A stretch of DNA of 7,502 nucleotides from Clostridia bacterium. GTDB lineage: Bacteria > Bacillota > Clostridia > Oscillospirales > Acutalibacteraceae. The stretch lies in assembly GCA_017431755.1 (NCBI GenBank), contig JAFRKM010000077.1, forward strand, positions 1 to 7,502, written 5' to 3'. Positions 1-6,082 of the stretch are shown one piece after another. The translations under genes and the position numbers were made by a program. The notes below the pieces were generated by a model. It saw nothing but the letters and a program-made list of their open reading frames with translations, had not been told where the DNA came from and made no database searches. The stretch's first letter is position 1. Each line of letters opens with the position of its first letter.

Positions 1-1
1 A

Positions 2-409
2 GTCATGGAAGATAAAGTGACAATAAGTGTATATAGAAAAGAAGGGAAGTTTGATGTTGTTGGAGTAGCTCCATTCGACAAAAGATATTTGATAGAATAT
101 CTAGCTCAAAGAGAAAAAGTAGGTCACTTGTTAGAGGGGAAAGAACCACTATTTGTTACAAAGTATTCAAATCAAATAAAACGGATATCTGATGCCTCTG
201 TAGATAGTGTCGTTACGAAATATACTGCCGCTTTTAATGTTAGGGCAACCTCTCATGATTTGAGACACAGTTTTGCTACCAATCTATATCGTGTAAGTAG
301 GTCTTCAGGGGTCGTAGCGACACAACTAGGTCATAATTCAACCATGACTACTGATTTATACGTTCATTTAGTAGATGAAGAAATACAAGAACAATTAGAA
401 AAGCTTTAA
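2..409 (+). CDS. Tyrosine recombinase / phage-type integrase, C-terminal catalytic part (5' end outside window)
   Basis: This is the C-terminal catalytic half of a tyrosine recombinase, an enzyme that cuts and rejoins DNA at specific sites through a covalent 3'-phosphotyrosine. The frame is open to the left edge, so the Met at base 5 need not be the start, and the N-terminal DNA-binding domain and first catalytic Arg must lie upstream. Numbering from that Met, I see a beta-hairpin with a probable catalytic Lys (RKEGK, 11-15), the H-x-x-R box (HDLRH, 84-88), the LGH box (His110) and the nucleophile Tyr119 in a TTDLYVH context. All visible catalytic residues are intact, so this end looks active. 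It resembles XerC/XerD-like integrases, but I cannot tell a chromosomal Xer protein from a mobile-element integrase. Its last 15 bases overlap the 3' end of the convergent coiled-coil gene. Confidence 0.9.
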   Translation, partial: VMEDKVTISVYRKEGKFDVVGVAPFDKRYLIEYLAQREKVGHLLEGKEPLFVTKYSNQIKRISDASVDSVVTKYTAAFNVRATSHDLRHSFATNLYRVSRSSGVVATQLGHNSTMTTDLYVHLVDEEIQEQLEKL

Positions 410-1660
410 ACAGCTGATTTTTTTGTTTTTTATCTCTTCTTGTTTTTTTATAGCTTTTCCCCATTTATTAAATGCTTCATCCTTCTGACGGGTAGCTTCA
501 TCAAGTTCATGTTTAACTTTTGCCAATTTACTATAAGAATTGTCTAACTGATCCGACGCTTCATCCAACTTGAACTGAGCCTTCCTAGACCTTTTCGAAG
601 CCTTTGTCCACTTATCCCAAGCCTCTTCAAAATTACTATTAGCTTCTTCAAGATTACTACAAGCCTTGTGAGCTCTAATATTAGCCTCTTCAGCTTTTTT
701 CAAAACCTCTATAAAATTACTATCAGTCTCATCAGCCTTACTCACAGCCTGTCGCCATGTACGCATAGCTTCTTCAAAATTACCATTAGCCTCGTCAGAT
801 TTACTCAAAGCCTCGTCCAATTTACTCTTAGCCTCGTCAGATTTACGATCAGCCTCGTCAAACTTATTCTTGGTTTCAACATACTTGCTAAAAGCTTCAT
901 TTTTTTGAGAATTCACTTCATTATATTTAACTTGAGCATATAGACACTTGCTATAAGCCTCTTGCCACACGCGTTGGGCTTCTTCTAATTCAGCCTTCGT
1001 CTTGGCTTTCAATTTCTTTTTTTCAGTCTTGACTTTTAATTTCTTATCTCTAGCATTGATCACTATGCTTAAAGCCCTATCAACATCAACTAAAGCCTTG
1101 TCAAATTTACTCTCAGCTACATTATAAGCCTCAATATAATTACTCTGGGCTTCTTCTGCTTTACGATTAGCCTCGTGCCAGTTGCTCCAAGCCTCTTGCC
1201 AATTACTCATAGTCTCGTCCTTTTTACTCTTAGCCGCATTATCAACCTCAATATAATTACTCTGGGCTTCTTCTGCTTTACTCAAAGCCTCTTGCCAATT
1301 GTTCCAAGCCTCGGCCACTTTACTCTTAGCCTCGTCAGCTTTACGCTCAGCCTCTTGCCAAATACTCAAAGCCTCTTTCGCTTTGCTCTCATCTACATCA
1401 AAATTACTATGGGCCTCAGCCACTTTACTCAAAACCTCTTGCCAATTGCTCCAAGCTTCTTCTTCTTCGCGGTTAGCTTCGTCGATTTTTTCCATTGTCT
1501 CGGTTATATCAACTACTCTACTAGAATTTTTGTTGCCATTACATGCAAATTTGCCGGCTTTTACCGCAAATGTAGTTTGCGGCGCAAGACCTACTAAAAA
1601 TGCCGACAGCGAAAGAATTGCTGCTCCTCTCTTAATAATTTTTTTGTTTTTTGAAAACAT
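395..1660 (-). CDS. Exported heptad-repeat (coiled-coil) protein, function unknown
   Basis: This is a 421-residue protein I do not recognise as a named family. The N-terminus is a classic Sec signal peptide: Lys/Arg-rich (residues 4-11), a hydrophobic core (about 13-26) and a T-F-A cleavage site after Ala32. From about residue 61 to 415 nearly everything falls into seven-residue units of the form E-A-x-S-x-[W/F/Y/A/V/L]-x. This places Ala and a large hydrophobic or aromatic residue 3 and 4 apart, as in an a/d coiled-coil core. A four-residue insertion at 152-155 (SNWQ) is a stutter. Thirteen Trp residues are spread along the repeats, and a Lys-rich stretch at 206-222 interrupts them. I see no LPXTG motif, membrane anchor or known binding domain. 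The protein is probably a secreted or wall-associated rod. The ATG start is supported by AAAAGGAG 8 nt upstream and a consensus promoter. Its signal peptide and 5' DNA match those of the gene at 1828-2331. Confidence 0.85.
   Translation of the reverse strand: MFSKNKKIIKRGAAILSLSAFLVGLAPQTTFAVKAGKFACNGNKNSSRVVDITETMEKIDEANREEEEAWSNWQEVLSKVAEAHSNFDVDESKAKEALSIWQEAERKADEAKSKVAEAWNNWQEALSKAEEAQSNYIEVDNAAKSKKDETMSNWQEAWSNWHEANRKAEEAQSNYIEAYNVAESKFDKALVDVDRALSIVINARDKKLKVKTEKKKLKAKTKAELEEAQRVWQEAYSKCLYAQVKYNEVNSQKNEAFSKYVETKNKFDEADRKSDEAKSKLDEALSKSDEANGNFEEAMRTWRQAVSKADETDSNFIEVLKKAEEANIRAHKACSNLEEANSNFEEAWDKWTKASKRSRKAQFKLDEASDQLDNSYSKLAKVKHELDEATRQKDEAFNKWGKAIKKQEEIKNKKISCLKLF
416..1480 (-). repeat. 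Tandem degenerate 21-bp (heptad) repeat array
   Basis: About 1 kb of the coiled-coil gene is built from 21-bp units encoding E-A-x-S-x-hydrophobic-x. On the + strand this appears as recurring gcctc(g/t)..ttac(t)c blocks. The clearest runs are residues 68-150, 157-200 and 254-414. The register is kept over most of the array and broken mainly by the stutter at 152-155 and the Lys-rich segment near 206-222. The + strand of this array is also open over long stretches, which produces false rightward reading frames. Confidence 0.85.
1129..1281 (-). repeat. Two identical 36-bp direct copies, 117 bp apart
   Basis: Bases 1129-1164 and 1246-1281 are identical over 36 nt and encode the shared K-A-E-E-A-Q-S-N-Y-I-E stretch of the coiled-coil protein. 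The 117-bp offset equals 39 residues, that is five heptads plus the four-residue stutter. This points to a recent duplication of one 39-residue block inside the array. Confidence 0.85.
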
Positions 1661-1668
1661 AGCAAAAA

Positions 1669-1676
1669 CTCCTTTT
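1669..1676 (-). promoter_or_regulatory. Ribosome binding site of the coiled-coil gene
   Basis: On the minus strand the sequence AAAAGGAG lies 8 nt before the ATG at 1660. It is strong and well placed. It confirms this start over a longer out-of-frame reading frame that crosses the same region. Confidence 0.85.
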
Positions 1677-1693
1677 CATATTTTGATAATCTA

Positions 1694-1722
1694 ATTATAA
1701 CATATTTTAAACTAAACGTCAA
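1694..1722 (-). promoter_or_regulatory. Sigma-A-type promoter of the coiled-coil gene
   Basis: On the minus strand the -35 is TTGACG (1722-1717) and the -10 is a perfect TATAAT (1699-1694), separated by exactly 17 nt. It sits 33 nt upstream of the start codon, which implies a short leader, and just downstream of a terminator for the preceding gene. The arrangement matches that of the promoter at 2366-2394. Confidence 0.85.
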
Positions 1723-1734
1723 GAAAAAATTATC

Positions 1735-1765
1735 AAAAAAATAAACCACTCTAAATGAGCGGTTT
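1735..1765 (-). terminator. Intrinsic terminator of the 167-aa exported protein gene
   Basis: Arms 1743-1751 and 1757-1765 form a 9-bp stem with a 5-nt loop. Read on the minus strand, every position pairs, with one G-U wobble, and a T-rich tract follows (TTTATTTTTTT). On the plus strand the same position is an A-C mismatch, so it works best leftward. It ends the transcript of the gene at 1828-2331 just before the next promoter. Confidence 0.75.
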
Positions 1766-1827
1766 TTAATATATAACACTTAAATACTAATTTTAAAACA
1801 TTCTTTTATTCTGATTAAAATTCATCT

Positions 1828-2331
1828 TTATAGATTTGCAAGAAATTCTTCAAATCCTCTTCTATTACGCTCTTCAAAATCACGATGCCATTCGGCTATA
1901 ATATCGCGCCTAATGTTTTCTGCTATGCGCTGAGCTTCATTTAAAATTTCTTGTTCCTCGTGATCTAATCCTCCCATATCATTCAAATGATGAACCTCAT
2001 CAATACTGAGCAGAAAATTCCGATACATCTCCAATGAACCTCGAATTTCATTTAAAAGCTCTTGCCCCTCGCGATCTAATTCTCCCATATCACTCTGGTA
2101 TTGAAGCCAAACAACATTTCGTAGAAAGTTTCGCTGCGTATCCAATGGGCTTTGATCTTGAACTTCATCTAAAACATCCTGTTCATCAAAATTCGATTCA
2201 TCCATCTCAACCTTATCATTAGATATATCGTCTTTACTTGTTGCAAAAGCCGCTTGCGGCGCAAAACCTACTAAAAATGCTAACAGCGAAAGAATGGCCG
2301 CTCCTCTCTTAATACTACTTTTCGAAAACAT
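1828..2331 (-). CDS. Small exported protein with a 37-residue tandem duplication, function unknown
   Basis: This is a 167-residue protein I do not recognise. The N-terminus is a Sec signal peptide (Lys/Arg start, hydrophobic core about 10-24, A-F-A cleavage after Ala30), nearly the same as that of the coiled-coil protein at 395-1660. The mature part begins with an acidic, probably unstructured segment (31-66). Two adjacent 37-residue copies follow (68-104 and 105-141), sharing an NFL start, a DMG-x-LD-x-E-x-QE-x-LNE core and an IR/YR end. A charged helical tail closes the protein. The repeats look helical. There are no Cys residues, membrane segment or sorting signal, so it is probably secreted. 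The ATG start has GGAG about 8 nt upstream and a consensus promoter. A terminator follows the gene, so it is probably monocistronic. Confidence 0.82.
   Translation of the reverse strand: MFSKSSIKRGAAILSLLAFLVGFAPQAAFATSKDDISNDKVEMDESNFDEQDVLDEVQDQSPLDTQRNFLRNVVWLQYQSDMGELDREGQELLNEIRGSLEMYRNFLLSIDEVHHLNDMGGLDHEEQEILNEAQRIAENIRRDIIAEWHRDFEERNRRGFEEFLANL
1909..2130 (-). repeat. Tandem 111-bp duplication inside the exported protein gene
   Basis: Bases 2020-2130 and 1909-2019 encode two adjacent copies of a 37-residue unit. The core segments, such as those around the shared DMG and LD codons, stay alike at the DNA level. The unit borders are exactly adjacent with no linker, as expected of a tandem duplication. 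Confidence 0.8.
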
Positions 2332-2411
2332 ATTAAACTCTCCTTTTTATATTTTTAGTAATTTAATTATAATATATTTCAAACAAAAAATCAAGAATAA
2401 ATTATCAAAAA
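2242..2411 (-). repeat. 5' expression/export cassette, copy 2 (promoter, RBS, signal peptide)
   Basis: This is the partner of the block at 1565-1741, in the same orientation. It carries promoter, ribosome binding site and signal-peptide codons. Its boundary again coincides with the signal-peptide cleavage site. Confidence 0.8.
2366..2394 (-). promoter_or_regulatory. Sigma-A-type promoter of the 167-aa exported protein gene
   Basis: On the minus strand the -35 is TTGATT (2394-2389) and the -10 is a perfect TATAAT (2371-2366), with a 17-nt spacer. It lies 34 nt before the start codon. Position and flanks match the promoter at 1694-1722. The gene's ribosome binding site (AAAAGGAGAG on the minus strand, about 2338-2347) follows. 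Confidence 0.82.
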
Positions 2412-2440
2412 CAAAAATTGCCTCTAGATTAAGAGACAAT
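2407..2440 (-). terminator. Intrinsic terminator of spoVAE
   Basis: Arms 2417-2425 and 2432-2440 form a 9-bp stem with a 6-nt loop. It pairs fully on the minus strand thanks to a T-G wobble (a C-A mismatch on the plus strand) and is followed leftward by TTTTTGTTTTT. It lies about 37 nt after the spoVAE stop and immediately before the next promoter. Confidence 0.75.
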
Positions 2441-2476
2441 CTACTTTTTAAAACTATAAATTTCAAAAACAAAAAA

Positions 2477-2836
2477 TTAATTTTTGTCTTGAGAACGCTT
2501 ACTACAAAGGGCAGCCAAATATCCACAAAATACCGCCGCTGAAATCCCCGCCGCTCCAGCAGTTAAACCACCTGTTATAATTCCTAACAGACCTTGATTT
2601 TTAATGCTTTCCACCACTCCTTTAGCCATCAGGTATCCAAATCCACAAAGCGGAACTGTTGCCCCTGCACCTGCAAATTCTACAATTGGCTCATAAGCCC
2701 CAACAGCTGTAAGCCCCACACCTGAAACAACCAAAATCACCAGTATTCTAGCAGGAGTAATACTTGTTTTATCAATTAAAATCTGAGCCAAAAGGCAAAT
2801 AAAACCTCCCACAGCAAATGCTTTTAAGTATTCCAA
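2477..2836 (-). CDS. spoVAE: Stage V sporulation protein AE (SpoVAEb-type membrane protein)
   Basis: This is a 119-residue membrane protein of the SpoVAC/SpoVAEb family. These proteins form part of the channel that moves dipicolinic acid into the forespore and releases it at germination. Visible features are several hydrophobic segments (about 5-20, 30-47, 58-72, 84-110) and the family-typical block YEPIVEFAGAGATVP (48-62), then the ITGGLTAGAAGIS stretch. The length fits the family. I chose a TTG start at 2836 because AAAGGAG lies 8 nt upstream and the protein then begins MEYLKAF, as relatives do. The in-frame GTG at 2845 overlaps that ribosome binding site and is unlikely. Known spoVA operons place this gene after spoVAC and spoVAD. 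Here it stands alone, with a terminator behind it and a divergent gene in front. I found no convincing sigma-G promoter. Confidence 0.9.
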   Translation of the reverse strand: MEYLKAFAVGGFICLLAQILIDKTSITPARILVILVVSGVGLTAVGAYEPIVEFAGAGATVPLCGFGYLMAKGVVESIKNQGLLGIITGGLTAGAAGISAAVFCGYLAALCSKRSQDKN

Positions 2837-2844
2837 TCTATACA

Positions 2845-2851
2845 CTCCTTT
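2845..2851 (-). promoter_or_regulatory. Ribosome binding site that fixes the spoVAE TTG start
   Basis: AAAGGAG on the minus strand is 8 nt from the TTG at 2836 but overlaps the upstream in-frame GTG (2843-2845). The shorter 119-aa product is therefore preferred. Confidence 0.75.
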
Positions 2852-2864
2852 ATGGATAAAAATA

Positions 2865-2893
2865 TTCCAAAATTTTAAAAAATGAATTATAAT
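2865..2893 (+). promoter_or_regulatory. Possible mtnN promoter, with a palindromic -10 that also reads leftward
   Basis: TATAAT at 2888-2893 has only a weak -35 (TTCCAA, 2865-2870) at 17 nt. The palindrome ATTATAAT (2886-2893) gives a perfect -10 on both strands, so it could serve mtnN rightward and spoVAE leftward. The leftward -35 (ATAAAT) is also poor. No other promoter candidate in this 122-bp intergenic region is better. Confidence 0.35.
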
Positions 2894-2901
2894 AAATTCA
2901 T

Positions 2902-2928
2902 GCCTACCATTTATTATTAGGCTTTTTT
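2902..2928 (+). terminator. Weak hairpin plus T6 in the mtnN leader (possible attenuator)
   Basis: GCCTA (2902-2906) pairs with TAGGC (2918-2922) across an 11-nt loop and is followed by six T residues. A transcript starting near 2900 would carry this hairpin at its 5' end, 31 nt before the mtnN start codon. The 5-bp stem is weak, and nothing upstream on this strand needs terminating. Confidence 0.3.
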
Positions 2929-2958
2929 AAAAAATAATACATCAAAGAGGAATTAATT

Positions 2959-3657
2959 ATGATTGGAATAATCTGCGCATTAAAAGAAGAATTAGACGAG
3001 ATTTTGGTCTTTGCAAAAAATATAAAAATAGAAAACCAGTACCCTTTTAAATTTATTATAGGGACAATTCATGGAGTAAATTGCTGCATGGTACTTTGCG
3101 GAGTTGGCAAGGTAAGCAGCGCGGTATGTACTCAAGCACTTATTTTAAAATACCATCCTGATTTAATTTTAAATGTCGGTGTTGCCGGAGGAATTGACAA
3201 AAATATATCTATCGGAGACATAGTAATTGCCAATTTTGTAATCCAACACGATTTTGACGTAAGTGCATTTTCGCACCGAAAAAAAGGCGAAATAAGCGGC
3301 CTTAATTTAATAAAAATACCCTGTTCAAAATGGATTACAGATAAACTTTTAATTTGTTCGCAAAAAATTACAGATATAAATTTACATACCGGAACCATAT
3401 TAACAGGAGATCAATTTATAAACTCACAAGAAAAATTATATGAATTAAAAAATGAATTTGATGGAAAAGCCTGTGAAATGGAAGCAGGCAGCATTGGCCA
3501 CGTTTGCTATTTAAACAAAACCGATTTTGGCATAATACGGTCTATTTCTGACAATGCAAACAGCGAATCGGCACAAAATTATAAAAAGTTCGTTAAAAGC
3601 TCATCTAAAAAAGCTTCTTCGCTGCTTGCCGAATTTATAAAATCCTCTCGGGATTAA
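2959..3657 (+). CDS. mtnN: 5'-methylthioadenosine / S-adenosylhomocysteine nucleosidase
   Basis: This 232-residue cytoplasmic enzyme removes adenine from methylthioadenosine and S-adenosylhomocysteine, by-products of SAM-dependent reactions. It thereby supports methionine salvage and the activated methyl cycle. The length matches the family. Visible landmarks are the N-terminal acid in ALKEEL (Glu11, equivalent to E. coli Glu12), GVGKV (48-52), the GVAGG loop (74-78), GDQFINS (150-156, with the adenine-stacking Phe), EMEA (173-176, with the ribose-binding Glu175) and SDNAN with the catalytic Asp198. All key residues are present. AAGAGG lies 8 nt before the ATG. The gene diverges from spoVAE and its last 23 bases overlap the 3' end of priA on the other strand. 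Confidence 0.95.
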   Translation: MIGIICALKEELDEILVFAKNIKIENQYPFKFIIGTIHGVNCCMVLCGVGKVSSAVCTQALILKYHPDLILNVGVAGGIDKNISIGDIVIANFVIQHDFDVSAFSHRKKGEISGLNLIKIPCSKWITDKLLICSQKITDINLHTGTILTGDQFINSQEKLYELKNEFDGKACEMEAGSIGHVCYLNKTDFGIIRSISDNANSESAQNYKKFVKSSSKKASSLLAEFIKSSRD

Positions 3658-6082
3658 TATCCACAAAAACGTTTACGTTTTTAAAAAGGCTAATATTAAA
3701 AAACTCTTTATAAACTTCTGAAATCATACATCTGAATTCGCTCGTGTTTTTGCATTTTATTATTATTTTATATCTAAATTTCGAAGAAACTTTTTTTATA
3801 ATTTCAGGATTAGGAGGCAAAATACGCAGCGGTAAAACGCTATATTTTTTTGATGCTATATTTTTTAAAATTTTAAAAAACTCCCTGCTAGCCGAAATCA
3901 CTTTTTCTTCTTTTTCATCCGAAAAACCAATAACACATATATCACTATACGGCGGATAAAGCATTAATTTGCGCATTTTTATTTCGCTTTCAAAAAAACC
4001 TTCGTAATCCTGCCTCGCAGCAAATTTCAAAACTTCATTTTCCGGTGAAAAACTCTGAATAATAGCCTTCCCCGGTATTTTTTTGCGTCCCGCACGGCCT
4101 ATTACCTGCGTAAAAATAGAAAACGCTCTTTCAAAACTCCGAAAATCACTGCCATAAAGCATACTATCAGCAGAAATTACACCAACTAAAGTAACACCGG
4201 GAAAATTAAACCCTTTTGAAATCATTTGTGTACCAATCAAAATATCGTACTTACCCTCTGAAAATTTTTTAAAACCCACCAGGTTATAAGTTTTAGAATC
4301 GGAATCCATGCGTAAGATTCTTGCCTTAGGAAATATTTTCGTCAAAATATCTTCTATTTTTTGCGTACCCAAACCGCTATAACAAATTTTTCCGCCACAG
4401 GATGGACATCTATCAGATATTTTTTCGGAAAAATCACAGTAGTGGCACATAAGCCTACCATTTGCTTTATGATAGTTAAGCGAAACACTGCAATTTGGGC
4501 ACATTAAAACCTCGCCACATTCCATGCATTTCGCAAATGTATTATATCCTCTGCGATTTATAAATATTATACTTTGATTGCCATGTTCAAGATTATCTTT
4601 TAAACTTTTTAAAAGCTCACCACTGATTTGATTAACCTCTAAGCTCTTAAATTCTTTATTCATGTCTATTATTTCTACTTTTGGAAGATTACAAATCCCA
4701 TAACGATTTTTAAGCGTATAAAGATCATAAACACCATTTTTGGCTTTACAGTAAGTTTCAAAAGACGGTGTAGCAGAAGAAAACAGTACCATGCCGCCAC
4801 TCTTTTTGCAGCGATATTTTGCCACTTCTTTTGCATTAAAACGAGGACTATTTTCTGATTTATATGTAAACTCATGCTCCTCGTCCACAACTATTAATCC
4901 CAAATTTTTAACCGGCGCAAAAACAGCACTCCTTGTTCCCAAAACAACTCTTATTTCACCACTTGATATTTTTTTCCACGCATCAAATCTTTCCCATTCA
5001 GAAATGCCACTGTGTATAACAGCAACTTTATCTTCATATCTTGATCTAAACATATCCACAAACTGACTCGTCAGCAAAATTTCCGGCAACATATATATAA
5101 CACTTCTGCCCATTTCTACTACATAATCCATCAAATTTAAAATAACTTCCGTTTTCCCGCTACCCGTGACACCATAAAGAAGTGAATTTTTAAATTTATT
5201 ATGTTTATAAGATTTTAAAAGGCTCTCAAAAACAATTTTTTGCTCTTCATTTAAAAAATTTTTTATTGTTTTTTCGCTGCGCGTCTCACAATTTTCACCA
5301 GGGCTTATATATTTTTTGCATGTACTTTTAATTATAATATTTTTTTTAATCAAAGTATTTAAACTAGATACGCTTACACCGGTGAAATAGCATATTTCTT
5401 TGGAAGTAGCATTTTTATGGCTTTTTAAATACTCACATATTTTTTTCTGATTTTCCCTAAGATTTAATTTTTCATAGTCAATTTTTTCTGATAAATTAAA
5501 AATATTTAAGTTTCTTTCACCTACTGTTTTAAATGCGTCAAATTTTTCTTCTATTATATTTTTAGAAATAAGCGACATCAGCAATCCGCTATAATTAGGA
5601 ATTTTTAAATTTCTAATTTCTTTTAAAGTAATATATTTATCACCTATCTGGCTAATTTTAGACATTAATTTTTTTTCGTCATCGCTAAGAAATTTTTCGC
5701 ACTCAGAAAGAGGATTTAAAATTTTATATTTTATCTTACTTATATTGCCGTTAATACCGGAAGGTATAACCAATTTTGCCGCCTCGAAATATGTACAAAA
5801 ATACTTTTCTTTAACCCATTTTATAATCATAATCATTTCCTTTGAGACAGGAGAAACAATATCCAAAACCATATTTATTGATTTTAGACTGTCTTGCTGG
5901 GTATCATTAACTTCCAAAATTATACCTTGCCGCACAGAATTACCACGACCAAAAGGCACAATTACACGCTTACCTACGAGGATATAACTTTCAAATTCCC
6001 TGGGCACTTGATATTTATAAAGTATATCCGCCGTGTAAGATACTTTTTCTACAGCAACACCAACTATCAAATTGACATTCAT
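3635..6082 (-). CDS. priA: Primosomal protein N' (replication restart helicase PriA)
   Basis: PriA is a 3'-to-5' superfamily 2 DNA helicase that recognises stalled forks and reloads the replicative helicase. At 815 residues it is full length (family about 730-810). The N-terminal 3'-binding domain (about 1-105) contains the VGKRVIVPFG stretch. The ATPase motifs are Walker A GVTGSGKT (304-311), DEEH (400-403) and SATP (436-439), followed by motif V (about 616-638, GTQMISKGF) and motif VI QVIGRAGR (659-666). Between them are eight zinc-binding Cys (519, 522, 528, 531, 546, 549, 559, 562). The ATG start is kept because the N-terminus fits the family, though AAGG directly abuts it and translation initiation may be weak or coupled. 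It follows rpoZ by 68 bp in the same direction and is the last gene of the cluster. Confidence 0.97.
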   Translation of the reverse strand: MNVNLIVGVAVEKVSYTADILYKYQVPREFESYILVGKRVIVPFGRGNSVRQGIILEVNDTQQDSLKSINMVLDIVSPVSKEMIMIIKWVKEKYFCTYFEAAKLVIPSGINGNISKIKYKILNPLSECEKFLSDDEKKLMSKISQIGDKYITLKEIRNLKIPNYSGLLMSLISKNIIEEKFDAFKTVGERNLNIFNLSEKIDYEKLNLRENQKKICEYLKSHKNATSKEICYFTGVSVSSLNTLIKKNIIIKSTCKKYISPGENCETRSEKTIKNFLNEEQKIVFESLLKSYKHNKFKNSLLYGVTGSGKTEVILNLMDYVVEMGRSVIYMLPEILLTSQFVDMFRSRYEDKVAVIHSGISEWERFDAWKKISSGEIRVVLGTRSAVFAPVKNLGLIVVDEEHEFTYKSENSPRFNAKEVAKYRCKKSGGMVLFSSATPSFETYCKAKNGVYDLYTLKNRYGICNLPKVEIIDMNKEFKSLEVNQISGELLKSLKDNLEHGNQSIIFINRRGYNTFAKCMECGEVLMCPNCSVSLNYHKANGRLMCHYCDFSEKISDRCPSCGGKICYSGLGTQKIEDILTKIFPKARILRMDSDSKTYNLVGFKKFSEGKYDILIGTQMISKGFNFPGVTLVGVISADSMLYGSDFRSFERAFSIFTQVIGRAGRKKIPGKAIIQSFSPENEVLKFAARQDYEGFFESEIKMRKLMLYPPYSDICVIGFSDEKEEKVISASREFFKILKNIASKKYSVLPLRILPPNPEIIKKVSSKFRYKIIIKCKNTSEFRCMISEVYKEFFNISLFKNVNVFVDINPERIL

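Larger units (their letters stand above)
1565..1741 (-). repeat. 5' expression/export cassette, copy 1 (promoter, RBS, signal peptide)
   Basis: This block aligns in direct orientation with 2242-2411. It includes the terminator T-tract, promoter, leader, ribosome binding site and signal-peptide codons. The similarity is obvious by eye, for example around the promoter and around the GAAILSL and LAPQ codons. The main visible coding difference is a two-codon length change in the Lys-rich start. Similarity stops at about the signal-peptide cleavage site, where the two mature proteins diverge completely. Confidence 0.8.

Noticed and set aside
416..1480. CRISPR array
   Set aside because: The repeats are in-frame, degenerate 21-bp coding units without unique spacers.
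668..1694. Long rightward open frames opposite the coiled-coil gene (668-943, 1175-1597, 1299-1694)
   Set aside because: They are the complement of the 21-bp repeat array, low in complexity, without ribosome binding sites or plausible proteins. The leftward gene has a promoter, RBS and signal peptide.
1594..1779. 61-residue leftward frame over the coiled-coil gene start
   Set aside because: It crosses the promoter and terminator in another frame and has no RBS.
2837..2958. Sigma-G or sigma-F promoter for spoVAE
   Set aside because: A GCATG on the minus strand resembles a sigma-G -35, but the nearest CAT-containing -10 is at about 14 nt and does not match well.
3636..3682. Terminator between mtnN and priA
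   Set aside because: The available hairpins (AATCC/GGATT and AAAAACG/CGTTTTT) are short, A/T-rich, inside coding sequence and lack a proper following T-tract.
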